Below, piece after piece: positions 24,772-32,861 of a stretch of DNA of 64,000 bases. The DNA comes from Treponema sp. (GTDB lineage: Bacteria > Spirochaetota > Spirochaetia > Treponematales > Treponemataceae), in contig JAGBIY010000011.1 in assembly GCA_017934745.1 (NCBI GenBank), forward strand, positions 1-64,000, written 5' to 3'. Under the pieces are notes generated by a model. The model saw nothing but the letters and a program-made list of their open reading frames with translations, did not search any database and was not told the DNA's origin. Numbering within the stretch: the stretch's first letter is position 1; each line of letters opens with the position of its first letter. The translations under genes and the position numbers were made by a program.

Positions 24772-25848
24772 ATGGACTTACTTAAAAAACTTGATGAATT
24801 GGACGCCCGGCTGAAGGTCGTGAGCGAGATTGTTCAGGACCCGGACCTTGTCAAAGACAAGAAGAAATACAAGGAAACAATGTCCGAATACGGACACTTG
24901 AACGAGGTCACGGAGCTTGGAAAGGAATACAGGAAAATCCTCCAGGGAATCGAAGACTCGAAGATGATGATAACGGCGGAAGACGACCCGGAAATGAAGG
25001 AAATGGCGAGGGAAGAGCTGAAGGAACTTGAGGAAAGGCTTCCTCATATGGAAGAGCAGATAAAGCTCAAGCTCATCCCGCCGGATCCGCTCGACGAGAA
25101 GAACATCATCCTGGAAATCCGCTCCGCAGCAGGTGGCGACGAGGCATCGCTTTTCGTGCGCGACATGTGGGAGATGTACATCCACCTCTGCGAGAGAAAG
25201 GGCTGGAAATACGAGAACGTGGAGGCGCAGGAGACGGAAGTCGGCGGCTTCAACAAAATCGTCACGCAGATTACAGGGAAATTCGTCTATGGAACGCTCA
25301 GATGGGAATCCGGCGTGCACCGCGTGCAGAGGGTCCCGGCGACAGAGGCGCAGGGAAGATTGCAGACTTCCACGGTGACGGTCGCGGTCCTCCCGGAAGC
25401 CGAGGAAGCCGACATCGACATCAAGCCGGGCGACGTGCGCGTTGACGTCATGCGCGCGGGCGGCCCCGGCGGACAGTGCGTCAACACGACGGACTCCGCG
25501 GTGCGCCTCACCCACATTCCAACGGGAATCGTCGTCATCCAGCAGGACCAGAAATCGCAGATAAAGAACAAGGAGAAAGCCTGGGAAGTCCTCCGCGCCC
25601 GCCTCTTCGACCTCAAGCAGAGCCAGCTCGACGCGGAACGCTCTTCGGCGAGGAAGCTCATGGTCGGAAACGGAGACCGCTCGGAGAAAATCCGAACCTA
25701 CAACTATCCGCAGGACAGAATCACCGACCACAGAATCAACATGAGCGTCCACAACCTCCCAAGCTTCATGATGGGAAACATGGACGAAATGCTCGACGCG
25801 CTCAACGTGTACGCGAAAGAGGAGCAGTTCAAGGAGCTAGACTCGTAA
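24772..25848 (+). CDS. prfA: Peptide chain release factor 1
   Basis: The 358-residue product has the catalytic GGQ motif (GGPGGQCVNTTDS near residue 233) that triggers peptidyl-tRNA hydrolysis, and the RF1 tripeptide PAT in RVPATEAQGR that reads UAA/UAG. RSEKIRTYNYPQ and VTDHR/ITDHRI-type class I release factor sequences are present near the C terminus. Length fits RF1. It is normally modified on the GGQ glutamine by PrmC, whose gene is usually next; here prmC lies 3.3 kb downstream after an insertion. Confidence 0.97.
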   Translation: MDLLKKLDELDARLKVVSEIVQDPDLVKDKKKYKETMSEYGHLNEVTELGKEYRKILQGIEDSKMMITAEDDPEMKEMAREELKELEERLPHMEEQIKLKLIPPDPLDEKNIILEIRSAAGGDEASLFVRDMWEMYIHLCERKGWKYENVEAQETEVGGFNKIVTQITGKFVYGTLRWESGVHRVQRVPATEAQGRLQTSTVTVAVLPEAEEADIDIKPGDVRVDVMRAGGPGGQCVNTTDSAVRLTHIPTGIVVIQQDQKSQIKNKEKAWEVLRARLFDLKQSQLDAERSSARKLMVGNGDRSEKIRTYNYPQDRITDHRINMSVHNLPSFMMGNMDEMLDALNVYAKEEQFKELDS

Positions 25849-25849
25849 G

Positions 25850-25884
25850 AGAAGCGAAAAAGCCGTGGCGAATCCGAAAACGGA
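25850..25884 (+). repeat. 35-bp direct repeat, copy 1 (prfA 3' flank)
   Basis: Identical over 35 bases to 26601-26635. This copy starts at the prfA stop region and covers the left half of its terminator. The two copies flank the PIN toxin-antitoxin pair. Confidence 0.9.
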
Positions 25885-25907
25885 TAGACGCCACGCCTTT
25901 TTTTCCA
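25862..25907 (+). terminator. Two-step hairpin terminator of prfA
   Basis: CGTGGCG pairs with CGCCACG, and inside that ATCCG pairs with CGGAT around AAAA. A run of T follows. The left half is repeated at 26601-26635 without the right arm. Confidence 0.8.
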
Positions 25908-25916
25908 ACAAACTTA

Positions 25917-25925
25917 TGGTATAAT
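25917..25925 (+). promoter_or_regulatory. Extended -10 promoter of the toxin-antitoxin pair
   Basis: TGGTATAAT fits an extended -10 (TGnTATAAT); there is no good -35, because that position is occupied by the T-run of the prfA terminator. The start codon at 25943 follows with an AGGAGG site. Confidence 0.5.
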
Positions 25926-25942
25926 CGAGACAGGAGGCCTTT

Positions 25943-26194
25943 ATGAGTTACGAAGCCCTTGTCGAACAGATTCGCACTGTTCCAGAATCATGCTTTAATG
26001 AAATCTCTAATTATATCAGTTATGTCGTATACCGCTACGAAAAGCAGAATTCTGCCGCTGAGCATTTCGCGGCTGTTTGCGCCGAGGCTCAGGCTTGGGC
26101 AAAAGATGCCGGTATCACAGAACAAGACATACAAGACAATTTAAGAGAGCTTAGAGCCGAAAAACGGAGAGCACATAATGAGAGTCGTGATTGA
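25943..26194 (+). CDS. Probable antitoxin partner of PIN toxin
   Basis: This 83-residue acidic-then-basic protein has no family that I can name. It is preceded by a strong AGGAGG site and overlaps the PIN-domain gene by 17 bases, which is typical of antitoxin/toxin pairs in antitoxin-first order. The N-terminal half looks helical (PESCFNEISNYISYVVYRYE), and the C-terminal tail is rich in Arg, Glu and Lys, as expected for a toxin-wrapping segment. Function is inferred from position. Confidence 0.65.
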   Translation: MSYEALVEQIRTVPESCFNEISNYISYVVYRYEKQNSAAEHFAAVCAEAQAWAKDAGITEQDIQDNLRELRAEKRRAHNESRD

Positions 26195-26579
26195 TACGAA
26201 CGTCGTTGTCTCCGCATTGTTTTTTGGAGGAAAACCAGAAAAGCTCTTGCAGTATGCGATTCGGGAAAACGTCAACGCTGTCGTCTCAAAAGAGATTGTC
26301 GATGAATACAATGAGCTTTCTTTGCGAATGACAAGCAAATATCCAGAAAAGCAAAAAAGATTTCCTTTGGACGACTTTATATCAGCATGTGCTGTTGTCC
26401 ACCCCTCTCGAAAAATCACAGTTTGTCGAGATTCTGACGACAACAAATTCTTGGAATGCGCAACGGAAGCAAAATGCCTTTACGTTGTAAGCGGCGACAA
26501 AGATTTGCTTGATTTGAAGCGATTCGAAGATGTAGAAATAATTACAGTCGCACAATTCTTTGAAAGATTTGAAAAATAA
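26178..26579 (+). CDS. PIN-domain toxin (VapC-like RNase)
   Basis: The 133-residue protein matches the PIN family of putative toxins (the type annotated as toxin-antitoxin system toxin component, PIN family). IDTNVVVSALFF carries the first catalytic Asp (residue 6); acidic residues follow in SKEIVDEYN, RDSDDNKFLECA and GDKDLLDL, completing the metal site expected of a PIN ribonuclease. The cleavage target is unknown. It is encoded with its presumed antitoxin between two 35-bp direct repeats, suggesting that the pair arrived as a unit between prfA and the genes that now precede prmC. Confidence 0.88.
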   Translation: MRVVIDTNVVVSALFFGGKPEKLLQYAIRENVNAVVSKEIVDEYNELSLRMTSKYPEKQKRFPLDDFISACAVVHPSRKITVCRDSDDNKFLECATEAKCLYVVSGDKDLLDLKRFEDVEIITVAQFFERFEK

Positions 26580-26600
26580 TCACCGACCACAAAATCGAAC

Positions 26601-26635
26601 AGAAGCGAAAAAGCCGTGGCGAATCCGAAAACGGA
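26601..26635 (+). repeat. 35-bp direct repeat, copy 2, with prfA-like scrap before it
   Basis: Identical to 25850-25884. The 18 bases at 26579-26596 match an internal prfA stretch (25720-25737, ITDHRI codons) with one difference, so this looks like a shortened remnant of a prfA 3' end. Confidence 0.85.
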
Positions 26636-26640
26636 CAAAA

Positions 26641-27642
26641 ATGAGTACAAAAATTTCAGTATGCATTCCGGTCTTCCGCTCGGAAAAGACGCTCCCTGAA
26701 TGCCTAGAAAGCGTGGCGAAACAGACGTTCAGGGACTTTGAAGTCGTCATCGTTGACGACTGCAGCGACGGAAAAGACGGAAAAGGACGAAGCGCGAAGA
26801 AAATCGCGAAAGAATTTTCAAAGCTCCTCAAAAAAGAGAGAATCCGCGTGGAATACATCCGCCATTCGTCGAACATGGGGCTTCTTGAAGCGAGAAGGAC
26901 GCTCGTGGAAGCCGCCACGGGAGACTTCATACTGATGCTCGACTCGGACGACGAGCTCTTTTCGGATTCGCTTGAAAGCCTTTTCGGCTCGGCAATAAAG
27001 ACGGACGCAGACATCACGCACGGAAAGGCGCGGGCGTTCTTGACGGAAGAGCCGACAGAAGCCGGCGAAATCCGCCTTCAAAAAATCCAAGAGAAGACAT
27101 CAAGAATCGAAAAAGAGCCTCTCACGGGCGGACAAATCCGGCGGAAATGGCTGCTTGAAAATTCGCACACGAGCTATCTTTGGGGGAAGCTCATCAAAAG
27201 GGAGATTTACGCATCCGCGTTCGAGAAAATCCCGTTCGTGAAGGCGACAATGGCGGAGGACGTGCTGCAATATTTTTTCATCGCAGGTCTCTCAAAAAGC
27301 TACGTTCCGCTGGACAAGGAAATCTACCGCTACAGGGCAGACAGCGGAATCACGTCGAACAGGAGAATCGAAACGGAAGAGGACTGGGAGCGGGTCGCGC
27401 AGGCGGCCGACATCTTCACCGCGATTTTCGCTCAGATAGACGAGGGAGAGGCGACTGTGGACAGCGAAGAGAAAAGCGCAATCGCCCAAATGTGCAGGAA
27501 CCACCTTGCGAACAACATCGTCCAGATGGAACTCGTGAGCGAAAACCTGAAAGAGCGCGCGAGGGAAATCCTTTCGGAGCACTGGGGAGAGAATTTCGTC
27601 CTGGCGGCGGAAAAACAGATGGGACGGCAGACGAAATGTTGA
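26641..27642 (+). CDS. Family 2 glycosyltransferase
   Basis: From the ATG at 26641 the 333-residue protein opens with the GT-A start typical of GT2 enzymes (SVCIPVFRSEKTLPECLESV), has VVIVDDCSDG, and shows the metal/nucleotide-sugar DSD motif at residues 101-103. An ED dyad (MAEDVLQYFF) fits the catalytic base region. There is no transmembrane helix, so it is probably a cytoplasmic enzyme that adds a sugar to a glycan or protein; donor and acceptor are unknown. No convincing ribosome-binding site precedes the ATG; the region just upstream is the duplicated prfA flank, so its original promoter and leader may have been lost. Confidence 0.88.
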   Translation: MSTKISVCIPVFRSEKTLPECLESVAKQTFRDFEVVIVDDCSDGKDGKGRSAKKIAKEFSKLLKKERIRVEYIRHSSNMGLLEARRTLVEAATGDFILMLDSDDELFSDSLESLFGSAIKTDADITHGKARAFLTEEPTEAGEIRLQKIQEKTSRIEKEPLTGGQIRRKWLLENSHTSYLWGKLIKREIYASAFEKIPFVKATMAEDVLQYFFIAGLSKSYVPLDKEIYRYRADSGITSNRRIETEEDWERVAQAADIFTAIFAQIDEGEATVDSEEKSAIAQMCRNHLANNIVQMELVSENLKERAREILSEHWGENFVLAAEKQMGRQTKC

Positions 27643-27695
27643 GAGAAAGATTGAAGTCATCTAAAATATTAAATCAATTTTTTCAGGAGGAACAC

Positions 27696-29162
27696 ATGAA
27701 AACAAAGCGAATCCATTTTTTTGCGTCATCAATCGCATTATTGCTCACTGCATTTGCATTTTTTTCATGCTCGCAGACAAATCAGACAGGAACTGCGACT
27801 CTCTCAACAACGATTTCGACAGCATCGTTCGCCCAAACAGTAACAGAAACTGGAGAAAACGCATACACGCTGGAAGTCTCAATCTCAGGCGAATACAAAG
27901 AGACACAAAGAGCGAATGTGTCGGAAACGGAAAATTCAAAGACCTTTGAATTCCAAGAAATTCCAGTCGGCGCGGAAATCAAACTGTCCGCAAAACTTCT
28001 GAGCGGGGACGAGACAATCTACAGCGGAGAGACAAGCATCTTCTCGGTCAAGGCTGGCGAAAACCGGGTAAAGCTTTCCATGAAAAAAGCGCAGGAAACA
28101 GTCTGGATTGTCCTTTGGAACCGCTCGACAACTGAGAAAAAAGACAACGATACTACAGAAAACACTTATTCAGCCAAAGGAATGAGCGCCTTCAAGGAAG
28201 ATTCCATCTCTTCCGCCGAAATAACAGAAACGAACAGCCTCACGACATACACAATCGACTCGTTCGCGTTCTCGGACGACGGTGACCTGTACACGCTTGA
28301 GCATTACAAAAACGTAAACAGTGCGACCGTATACGAAATAGGACAGTACAAGAAAACTTCGACGGGCTATGAAGAAGGCGTTTCCAAGGATTTGAGCGCA
28401 TTGATGGAAAGCATTGAAGCCAACGGCTACACCCCACTGGAAATCACCTGCCACGGCGACTACATCTATGTGATGTGCAATTCATCTTCATACACAGGCT
28501 CAATCACAGTTTATACAACCAAAATCGGAGTGATAAACCTCTCCAACTTCGAAAATGCAGAAAGCTTTGACACGATAGCAACAATAAGCAGCATTAATGC
28601 AACCAACATTGCAGTCACCGACAATGCATTGTTCTTAACAACCTCCAATGAAGTTTACAGCTTTGACGACTATACAGCGGGCGCAAATTACAACAAGACA
28701 AGAGATTCTTTCGACCCAATCGCCAGTTTCACCGACTACGGCAAAAGCATAGCCGACCTTCACGCGCAGGACGGCTACCTCTACGGGCTTCTTTCATATT
28801 CTGAGATGAACAAAACGACAAAGGGCGGAGTCTTCAAAATCGACACAAGCAAAAAGACATTGTGCAATTGGTCAAACGGAAGCAGCCTCTTGGGCTGGAA
28901 CGACACGGCTAGCGACACCCCGCACGGCTCATGCGACTACTTCTTCAATCCAACAAACTTCATCGCGACATCGCCAAAGAAGCTCGTAATCTCCGACGAC
29001 GGCTGCAGGGAGTCTTCGGACGACGACGACACAGCCCCGAACAACGAGAACCGCGTCGTCACAATCGACCTTGAGACAGAGGCAATGACCGCGACAGACG
29101 TGAACGTGATGTTCGACAACGAAAAAATTGGCTGCGGCTGCACTCAAGCATCAGCGGACTGA
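27696..29162 (+). CDS. Lipoprotein of unknown function
   Basis: The 488-residue protein has a lipoprotein signal peptide with the cysteine in FAFFSCSQ (about residue 25) and a perfect AGGAGG site before its ATG. After a Ser/Thr-rich stretch it contains beta-rich segments resembling propeller-like strands (FAFSDDGDLYTLEHY, GDYIYVMCNSS, DGYLYGLLSY), and it ends with an acidic SSDDDD tract and a CGC pair. I do not recognise a named family. It lies 6 bases before prmC and 53 bases after the glycosyltransferase, so it may be co-transcribed with them. Confidence 0.82.
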   Translation: MKTKRIHFFASSIALLLTAFAFFSCSQTNQTGTATLSTTISTASFAQTVTETGENAYTLEVSISGEYKETQRANVSETENSKTFEFQEIPVGAEIKLSAKLLSGDETIYSGETSIFSVKAGENRVKLSMKKAQETVWIVLWNRSTTEKKDNDTTENTYSAKGMSAFKEDSISSAEITETNSLTTYTIDSFAFSDDGDLYTLEHYKNVNSATVYEIGQYKKTSTGYEEGVSKDLSALMESIEANGYTPLEITCHGDYIYVMCNSSSYTGSITVYTTKIGVINLSNFENAESFDTIATISSINATNIAVTDNALFLTTSNEVYSFDDYTAGANYNKTRDSFDPIASFTDYGKSIADLHAQDGYLYGLLSYSEMNKTTKGGVFKIDTSKKTLCNWSNGSSLLGWNDTASDTPHGSCDYFFNPTNFIATSPKKLVISDDGCRESSDDDDTAPNNENRVVTIDLETEAMTATDVNVMFDNEKIGCGCTQASAD

Positions 29163-29168
29163 AAAAAA

Positions 29169-30080
29169 ATGACGATACAGGAAGCGAAGACATACGGCAA
29201 AGCAAACCTGCCCGGCTCCCCCACGCCGGAGTTGGACACGGACGTGATTCTGCAGCACGCCACGGGATTCGACAGGACGCACCTCCTGCTGAACCGCGGC
29301 TACGTTCTGACGGCCGAGCAGGAAGCCGCGTTCGCAAAAGCGATTGGAAAGCGCACGACAGGGCTTCCAGTCGCATACATCACGCACGAGAAGGAATTCT
29401 ACGGACGGAATTTCTACGTGGACGAAAACGTTCTGATTCCAAAGCCGGACACGGAGACGCTGATAGAAAAAGCCCTGGAAACCGCTTCCGAAATCGAGAA
29501 AAGCAAATCCTTCAATTCGGATTTTTTCAGGATATGCGACCTCTGCTCCGGCTCCGGCTGCATCGGAATCACTTTTTTGAAGGAGCTTTTGAGGACCTCG
29601 CCCGGACTGCACGAGAAGGCGGAAATCACATTCATCGACATCTCCGAAAGCGCGCTGAAAGTGACGATGCTCAACGCGGCGCGTATTTTCTCGGAAAGCG
29701 AAAACGGAAAAGCGAGATTCTTCCGCTCCGACCTTTTCGAAAGCCTGGACGGAAATTCCGCGGTGGATTGGAAATTCGACCTGATTCTGACGAACCCGCC
29801 CTACATTCCGTCGAAAGAGGCGGCGGACCTGCTGAAGGACGGGAGGAGCGAGCCGATTCTGGCGTTGGACGGGCTTTCCGGCGACGGACTTGGGATAATC
29901 AGGAGGCTACTGCCGCAGGCGTTCGGAAGGCTCAAGAAAGGCGGAAAAATAATAATGGAGACAGGAGAATACAACGCGAAGGAAGCCGCCGCACTCATGG
30001 AAGAATGCGGATTCTCCGGCGTGCACATAACGAAGGACATGAACGGAATGGACAGGGACGTGTCCGGCACAAAGGCTTGA
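29169..30080 (+). CDS. prmC: Release factor glutamine N5-methyltransferase
   Basis: The 303-residue protein has the PrmC/HemK layout: a small helical N-terminal domain, the linker with YITHEKEFYGRNFYVDENVLIPKPDTE, then a Rossmann methyltransferase domain with the SAM-binding CDLCSGSGCIGI motif (around residue 125) and the catalytic NPPY motif (around residue 208) that holds the glutamine side chain. It methylates the GGQ glutamine of release factors, so its partner is PrfA encoded 3.3 kb upstream. No good ribosome-binding site is visible apart from an A-rich stretch; its stop is convergent with the FliM-like gene. Confidence 0.95.
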   Translation: MTIQEAKTYGKANLPGSPTPELDTDVILQHATGFDRTHLLLNRGYVLTAEQEAAFAKAIGKRTTGLPVAYITHEKEFYGRNFYVDENVLIPKPDTETLIEKALETASEIEKSKSFNSDFFRICDLCSGSGCIGITFLKELLRTSPGLHEKAEITFIDISESALKVTMLNAARIFSESENGKARFFRSDLFESLDGNSAVDWKFDLILTNPPYIPSKEAADLLKDGRSEPILALDGLSGDGLGIIRRLLPQAFGRLKKGGKIIMETGEYNAKEAAALMEECGFSGVHITKDMNGMDRDVSGTKA

Positions 30081-30102
30081 TGCCGGCTCCCGGACACGTC
30101 CG
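30057..30102. terminator. 12-bp inverted repeat between convergent genes
   Basis: GGACGTGTCCGG and CCGGACACGTCC are perfect arms around a 22-base spacer. The left arm lies in the last prmC codons. There is no T-run on either side, so it is a possible bidirectional transcription stop without a classic U-tract. Confidence 0.5.
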
Positions 30103-30110
30103 CCCAAAAC

Positions 30111-30986
30111 TCACGAGGGAAGCTTTCTCACGCCGAAAAGCTCCCGCACGGCGACAAGCTCGCCATCGCAGACTTTTTTTCCGTTCGTGAGAATCTCAAC
30201 CCGGTCGTCGGCCTTTTTCGTCGTCTCTATCACATCCCCGACTTCCAGTTCAAGGTTCGGGTCGAGATAGATTCTGTCCAAGACGACCGACGAATCGTAC
30301 TTGAACGGATTCTGCAGCGTCCTTCTGGGGCGCGAGAAGACACCCAGCCGTACAAGCCTCTCGAACGCGTCTATCGGGAATACGACCGAAATGTCAGACT
30401 TGAACGCACCCATTTTAAGCGCGAAATCGATGAACACGCACTTTTTTTTCAGGTTCAGGACATCGTACTTCTCTATGACTTTGGGAGTCCTGAAATTGAT
30501 TTGGGAAGAGCTTTTGAGGTTGAATTTTCTGAGAAGCTCAGAGAGGACCGGCTTTATCACGAAGTCGAAGCAGAGTTTTGAATCGACAGGGGTCATGCCC
30601 TTTCTGTCCACGCCGCCGACACCCGTGAGCCTCCTGTACGTCTCAATCGAGACATCCATCTCGCACTGGATTCCGTCGAAATCGAACGAGAAAAGCACGG
30701 AATCGTCCGAAACGGTGCCAAGGAAATCCTCGACAAGGCACGAGTCGATTTCACCGAGCGCGAACGAGACATCCTCGCTCCTGTATGCCTTGAAGATTTC
30801 CGAGACCTTATCCGCCACCCCCTTCATCAGCGACTGGACAGAATTCCTCTGCGTCTTCGTCAGCGCGGGAACGTATTCGAAACTGAAAAATTCGCTATCC
30901 ACATCGTCGATGAGAGTGTCGATTTCGTTGGACGTGAAATTCTCACGCCCGGCTCCGTCCTGTCCGTAAAATGCACCATCGTCCAT
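30111..30986 (-). CDS. Divergent FliM-like flagellar C-ring paralogue (short)
   Basis: The 291-residue protein starts with a FliM-type N-terminal motif (FTSNEIDTLIDD, compare LSQEEIDALL), which in FliM binds phospho-CheY. The middle is a diverged CheC/FliM-like region, and the last 60 residues resemble the SpoA domain of FliM/FliN (LELEVGDVIETT, VEILTNGKKVCDGELVAV). A CheY-switchable motor component is therefore likely, but the normal flagellar neighbours are absent. It follows the longer paralogue by 22 bases. The assignment rests on short motifs and general layout. Confidence 0.6.
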   Translation of the reverse strand: MDDGAFYGQDGAGRENFTSNEIDTLIDDVDSEFFSFEYVPALTKTQRNSVQSLMKGVADKVSEIFKAYRSEDVSFALGEIDSCLVEDFLGTVSDDSVLFSFDFDGIQCEMDVSIETYRRLTGVGGVDRKGMTPVDSKLCFDFVIKPVLSELLRKFNLKSSSQINFRTPKVIEKYDVLNLKKKCVFIDFALKMGAFKSDISVVFPIDAFERLVRLGVFSRPRRTLQNPFKYDSSVVLDRIYLDPNLELEVGDVIETTKKADDRVEILTNGKKVCDGELVAVRELFGVRKLPS

Positions 30987-31008
30987 CTTCTTCTGTTCTC
31001 CATCAAAA

Positions 31009-32505
31009 CTAGACCTGCTCGTCGCCCCTCGTGCCGAGGACTTCCTTGACCCGTATGAACTTCTTGCCGTTCTTTATGAACACCTCGCCACGGGCAGCGA
31101 GTTTCGAGTTTCTGACGATATCCACGGTGTCCCCAATCTCCTTCTCAAGAACGAACGTCTTCCCCGAATCGAATTTCTCCTTGTCGAAAACGAAAGAGCT
31201 GAGCAGAATGTCCGTGTTCTTCATGTTGCCGGCGGGGAACTGCCATTCGACGACGTTGTCCTCGTCCGACGACGCGAACGCGGAAGCCGACTCAAGCATC
31301 TCCACAGCCTCCGCCGGAAAATAGAAGTCCGCCACCGAAACTTCCGATGCGAATTTCAACTGGAACGTGACAAGGAATCCGCTGTCGCTCTTGTCAAGCC
31401 CGTTCGCGGAAAGCTTCCCTGAAAGGTCGGCGAACGAGACCGCGGTCGCAATCAGGTACTTCTTCAACCGGACCTCCACGACAGACTTCAACGCGTCGAA
31501 AGTCGGAACGGCGAATTCGTTTCTGAAGATGTCGCACTCGATTTTCTCAAGGCTTGAAGTCGCCTCCCTCCTGTTCAAGAAAGTGCGGGCGAAGAATTTC
31601 TTCTCGAACCGCATGTAGACGAGCTTGCCTCCGAGCCGGGCGGACACGAGGAAATCGCTCGGACGGACGCTCTTGGCGAAATTCGAGTCGGAAAAGCGGG
31701 AGGAATAAAGGATGTGGACGAAATACTCGCTCCCCCTGTAGTCGTGGAACGTCTTGTACATTTTTTTAGCGACAAGCTCCATGAAAGACGAGAGCCGCCT
31801 GCACATCTCCTTCTCTTTCTCGTGCCTCTCGATGTTGCTCCGGGAGACGAGGGAAGAATCGAACACGTCCGAGCCGTCGAAGTCCAAAACGCTGTCGGCG
31901 ACCTCCACGACAGACTTCCTCTGCGTGAAGTTCTCGACGATTCCGTCTATCTCGCTTTGCGTGAGCGTGTCGGTCTCCGGGTACTGCCGGGCGCAGAGCA
32001 TGGAAAAAACAAGCTCTTTTGGAAGCACCACGCTGAATCCCTTCTTGTCGTCGGGGGAAATCTGCAGGACATCCAGACGGAGCGTAACGAACTCCGAAAA
32101 AGATTCGTCCTCGCCGACGATTTTCTCGAACTCGCCCTTGCTGACGGACCTCAACGAAGAGAAACTGGACTTTTTCGCAAGGAACTGTCTCTCAATCTCG
32201 GAATCGAACGAGCGCAGGAGCGGCGAGACGAATTCTTCCCGCAAAAAATCGGAGTTCTCCTTCGTGACCTTGACCTCGAACGGACGCATCCCGGAATCGA
32301 CCTTGAACCAATCGAGTTTGACGAATCCGACGAAATCCTCGAACAAAAACGAATAATAGAAGCCGTCGCCGCCCGGCATCGAAAATTTGTCGGCCGACGG
32401 CACGGAAGCCATCATTCCGGCAGGGAAAATCTCCGCGCTGCTCTCTAAAATCGAATCAAGACGGGACAGAACTCCGTCCGCCAAAAAAAATCCTCGCTCT
32501 GCCAT
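31009..32505 (-). CDS. Divergent FliM-like flagellar C-ring paralogue (long)
   Basis: This 498-residue protein appears to be two FliM-like halves: an N-terminal part (residues 1-180) and a second part that begins with TLTQSEIDGIVENF, again like the FliM start motif, and ends with a SpoA-like stretch (FVLEKEIGDTVDIV, KLAARGEVFIKNGKKF). It is paralogous in layout to the following gene. The ATG at 32505 has no ribosome-binding site, but a GATAAT lies 8 bases before it and could give a leaderless message. Alternatively a TTG seven codons later (32484) has GAGGA suitably placed. I am fairly sure it is a spirochaete C-ring-type protein, less sure of its partners. Confidence 0.58.
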   Translation of the reverse strand: MAERGFFLADGVLSRLDSILESSAEIFPAGMMASVPSADKFSMPGGDGFYYSFLFEDFVGFVKLDWFKVDSGMRPFEVKVTKENSDFLREEFVSPLLRSFDSEIERQFLAKKSSFSSLRSVSKGEFEKIVGEDESFSEFVTLRLDVLQISPDDKKGFSVVLPKELVFSMLCARQYPETDTLTQSEIDGIVENFTQRKSVVEVADSVLDFDGSDVFDSSLVSRSNIERHEKEKEMCRRLSSFMELVAKKMYKTFHDYRGSEYFVHILYSSRFSDSNFAKSVRPSDFLVSARLGGKLVYMRFEKKFFARTFLNRREATSSLEKIECDIFRNEFAVPTFDALKSVVEVRLKKYLIATAVSFADLSGKLSANGLDKSDSGFLVTFQLKFASEVSVADFYFPAEAVEMLESASAFASSDEDNVVEWQFPAGNMKNTDILLSSFVFDKEKFDSGKTFVLEKEIGDTVDIVRNSKLAARGEVFIKNGKKFIRVKEVLGTRGDEQV

Positions 32506-32571
32506 GAATTGATTATCGGAACGGAAACTTGATTAAAACATCACACAGAGCAAGTTTATTTTACATTCCTT

Positions 32572-32853
32572 TCACTCAGCCTTTACAAAGAAGAGCTTTA
32601 TCCCCTCGTCGGGAAAACGCTCCTTCACGGCATCGATGACGGCCTTCACGTCGTCCTTGTCCTCGTCGGCGACGTAGCTCACCATCAGGAAATTCGTCTC
32701 CGGCCACGTTCCGCTTCCGAGCTTGTAGTTGCCGCGCCCCCTCCCCTGCACGAGAGGGACTATGGTGTAGAGGATGTCCGGGATGTTCTCCTCAAGAACT
32801 TCGATTATGTCGTCCTGAACCGACTGGTTCGCGATTATTTCCGCCCTGTACAT
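32572..32853 (-). CDS. PG0541-family transporter-associated small protein
   Basis: The 93-residue protein matches the small PII-like family found beside RND efflux pumps (MYRAEIIANQSVQDDI, QGRGRGNYKLGSGTWPETN). Its ferredoxin-like fold is inferred from the family. AGGAGG overlaps the stop codon of the upstream RND gene and the ATG follows 8 bases after that stop, so it is translationally coupled to the pump. A regulatory or sensing role for the transporter is likely but not established. Confidence 0.82.
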   Translation of the reverse strand: MYRAEIIANQSVQDDIIEVLEENIPDILYTIVPLVQGRGRGNYKLGSGTWPETNFLMVSYVADEDKDDVKAVIDAVKERFPDEGIKLFFVKAE

Positions 32854-32861
32854 GCGGCCTC

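Noticed and set aside
24778..25752. 324-codon minus-strand frame opposite prfA
   Set aside because: prfA is certain from its motifs; the antisense frame has an implausible His/Arg/Asp composition.
27180..27695. N-terminal extension of the lipoprotein frame
   Set aside because: The extension overlaps the glycosyltransferase in another frame and would hide the lipoprotein signal; the ATG at 27696 has a perfect AGGAGG.
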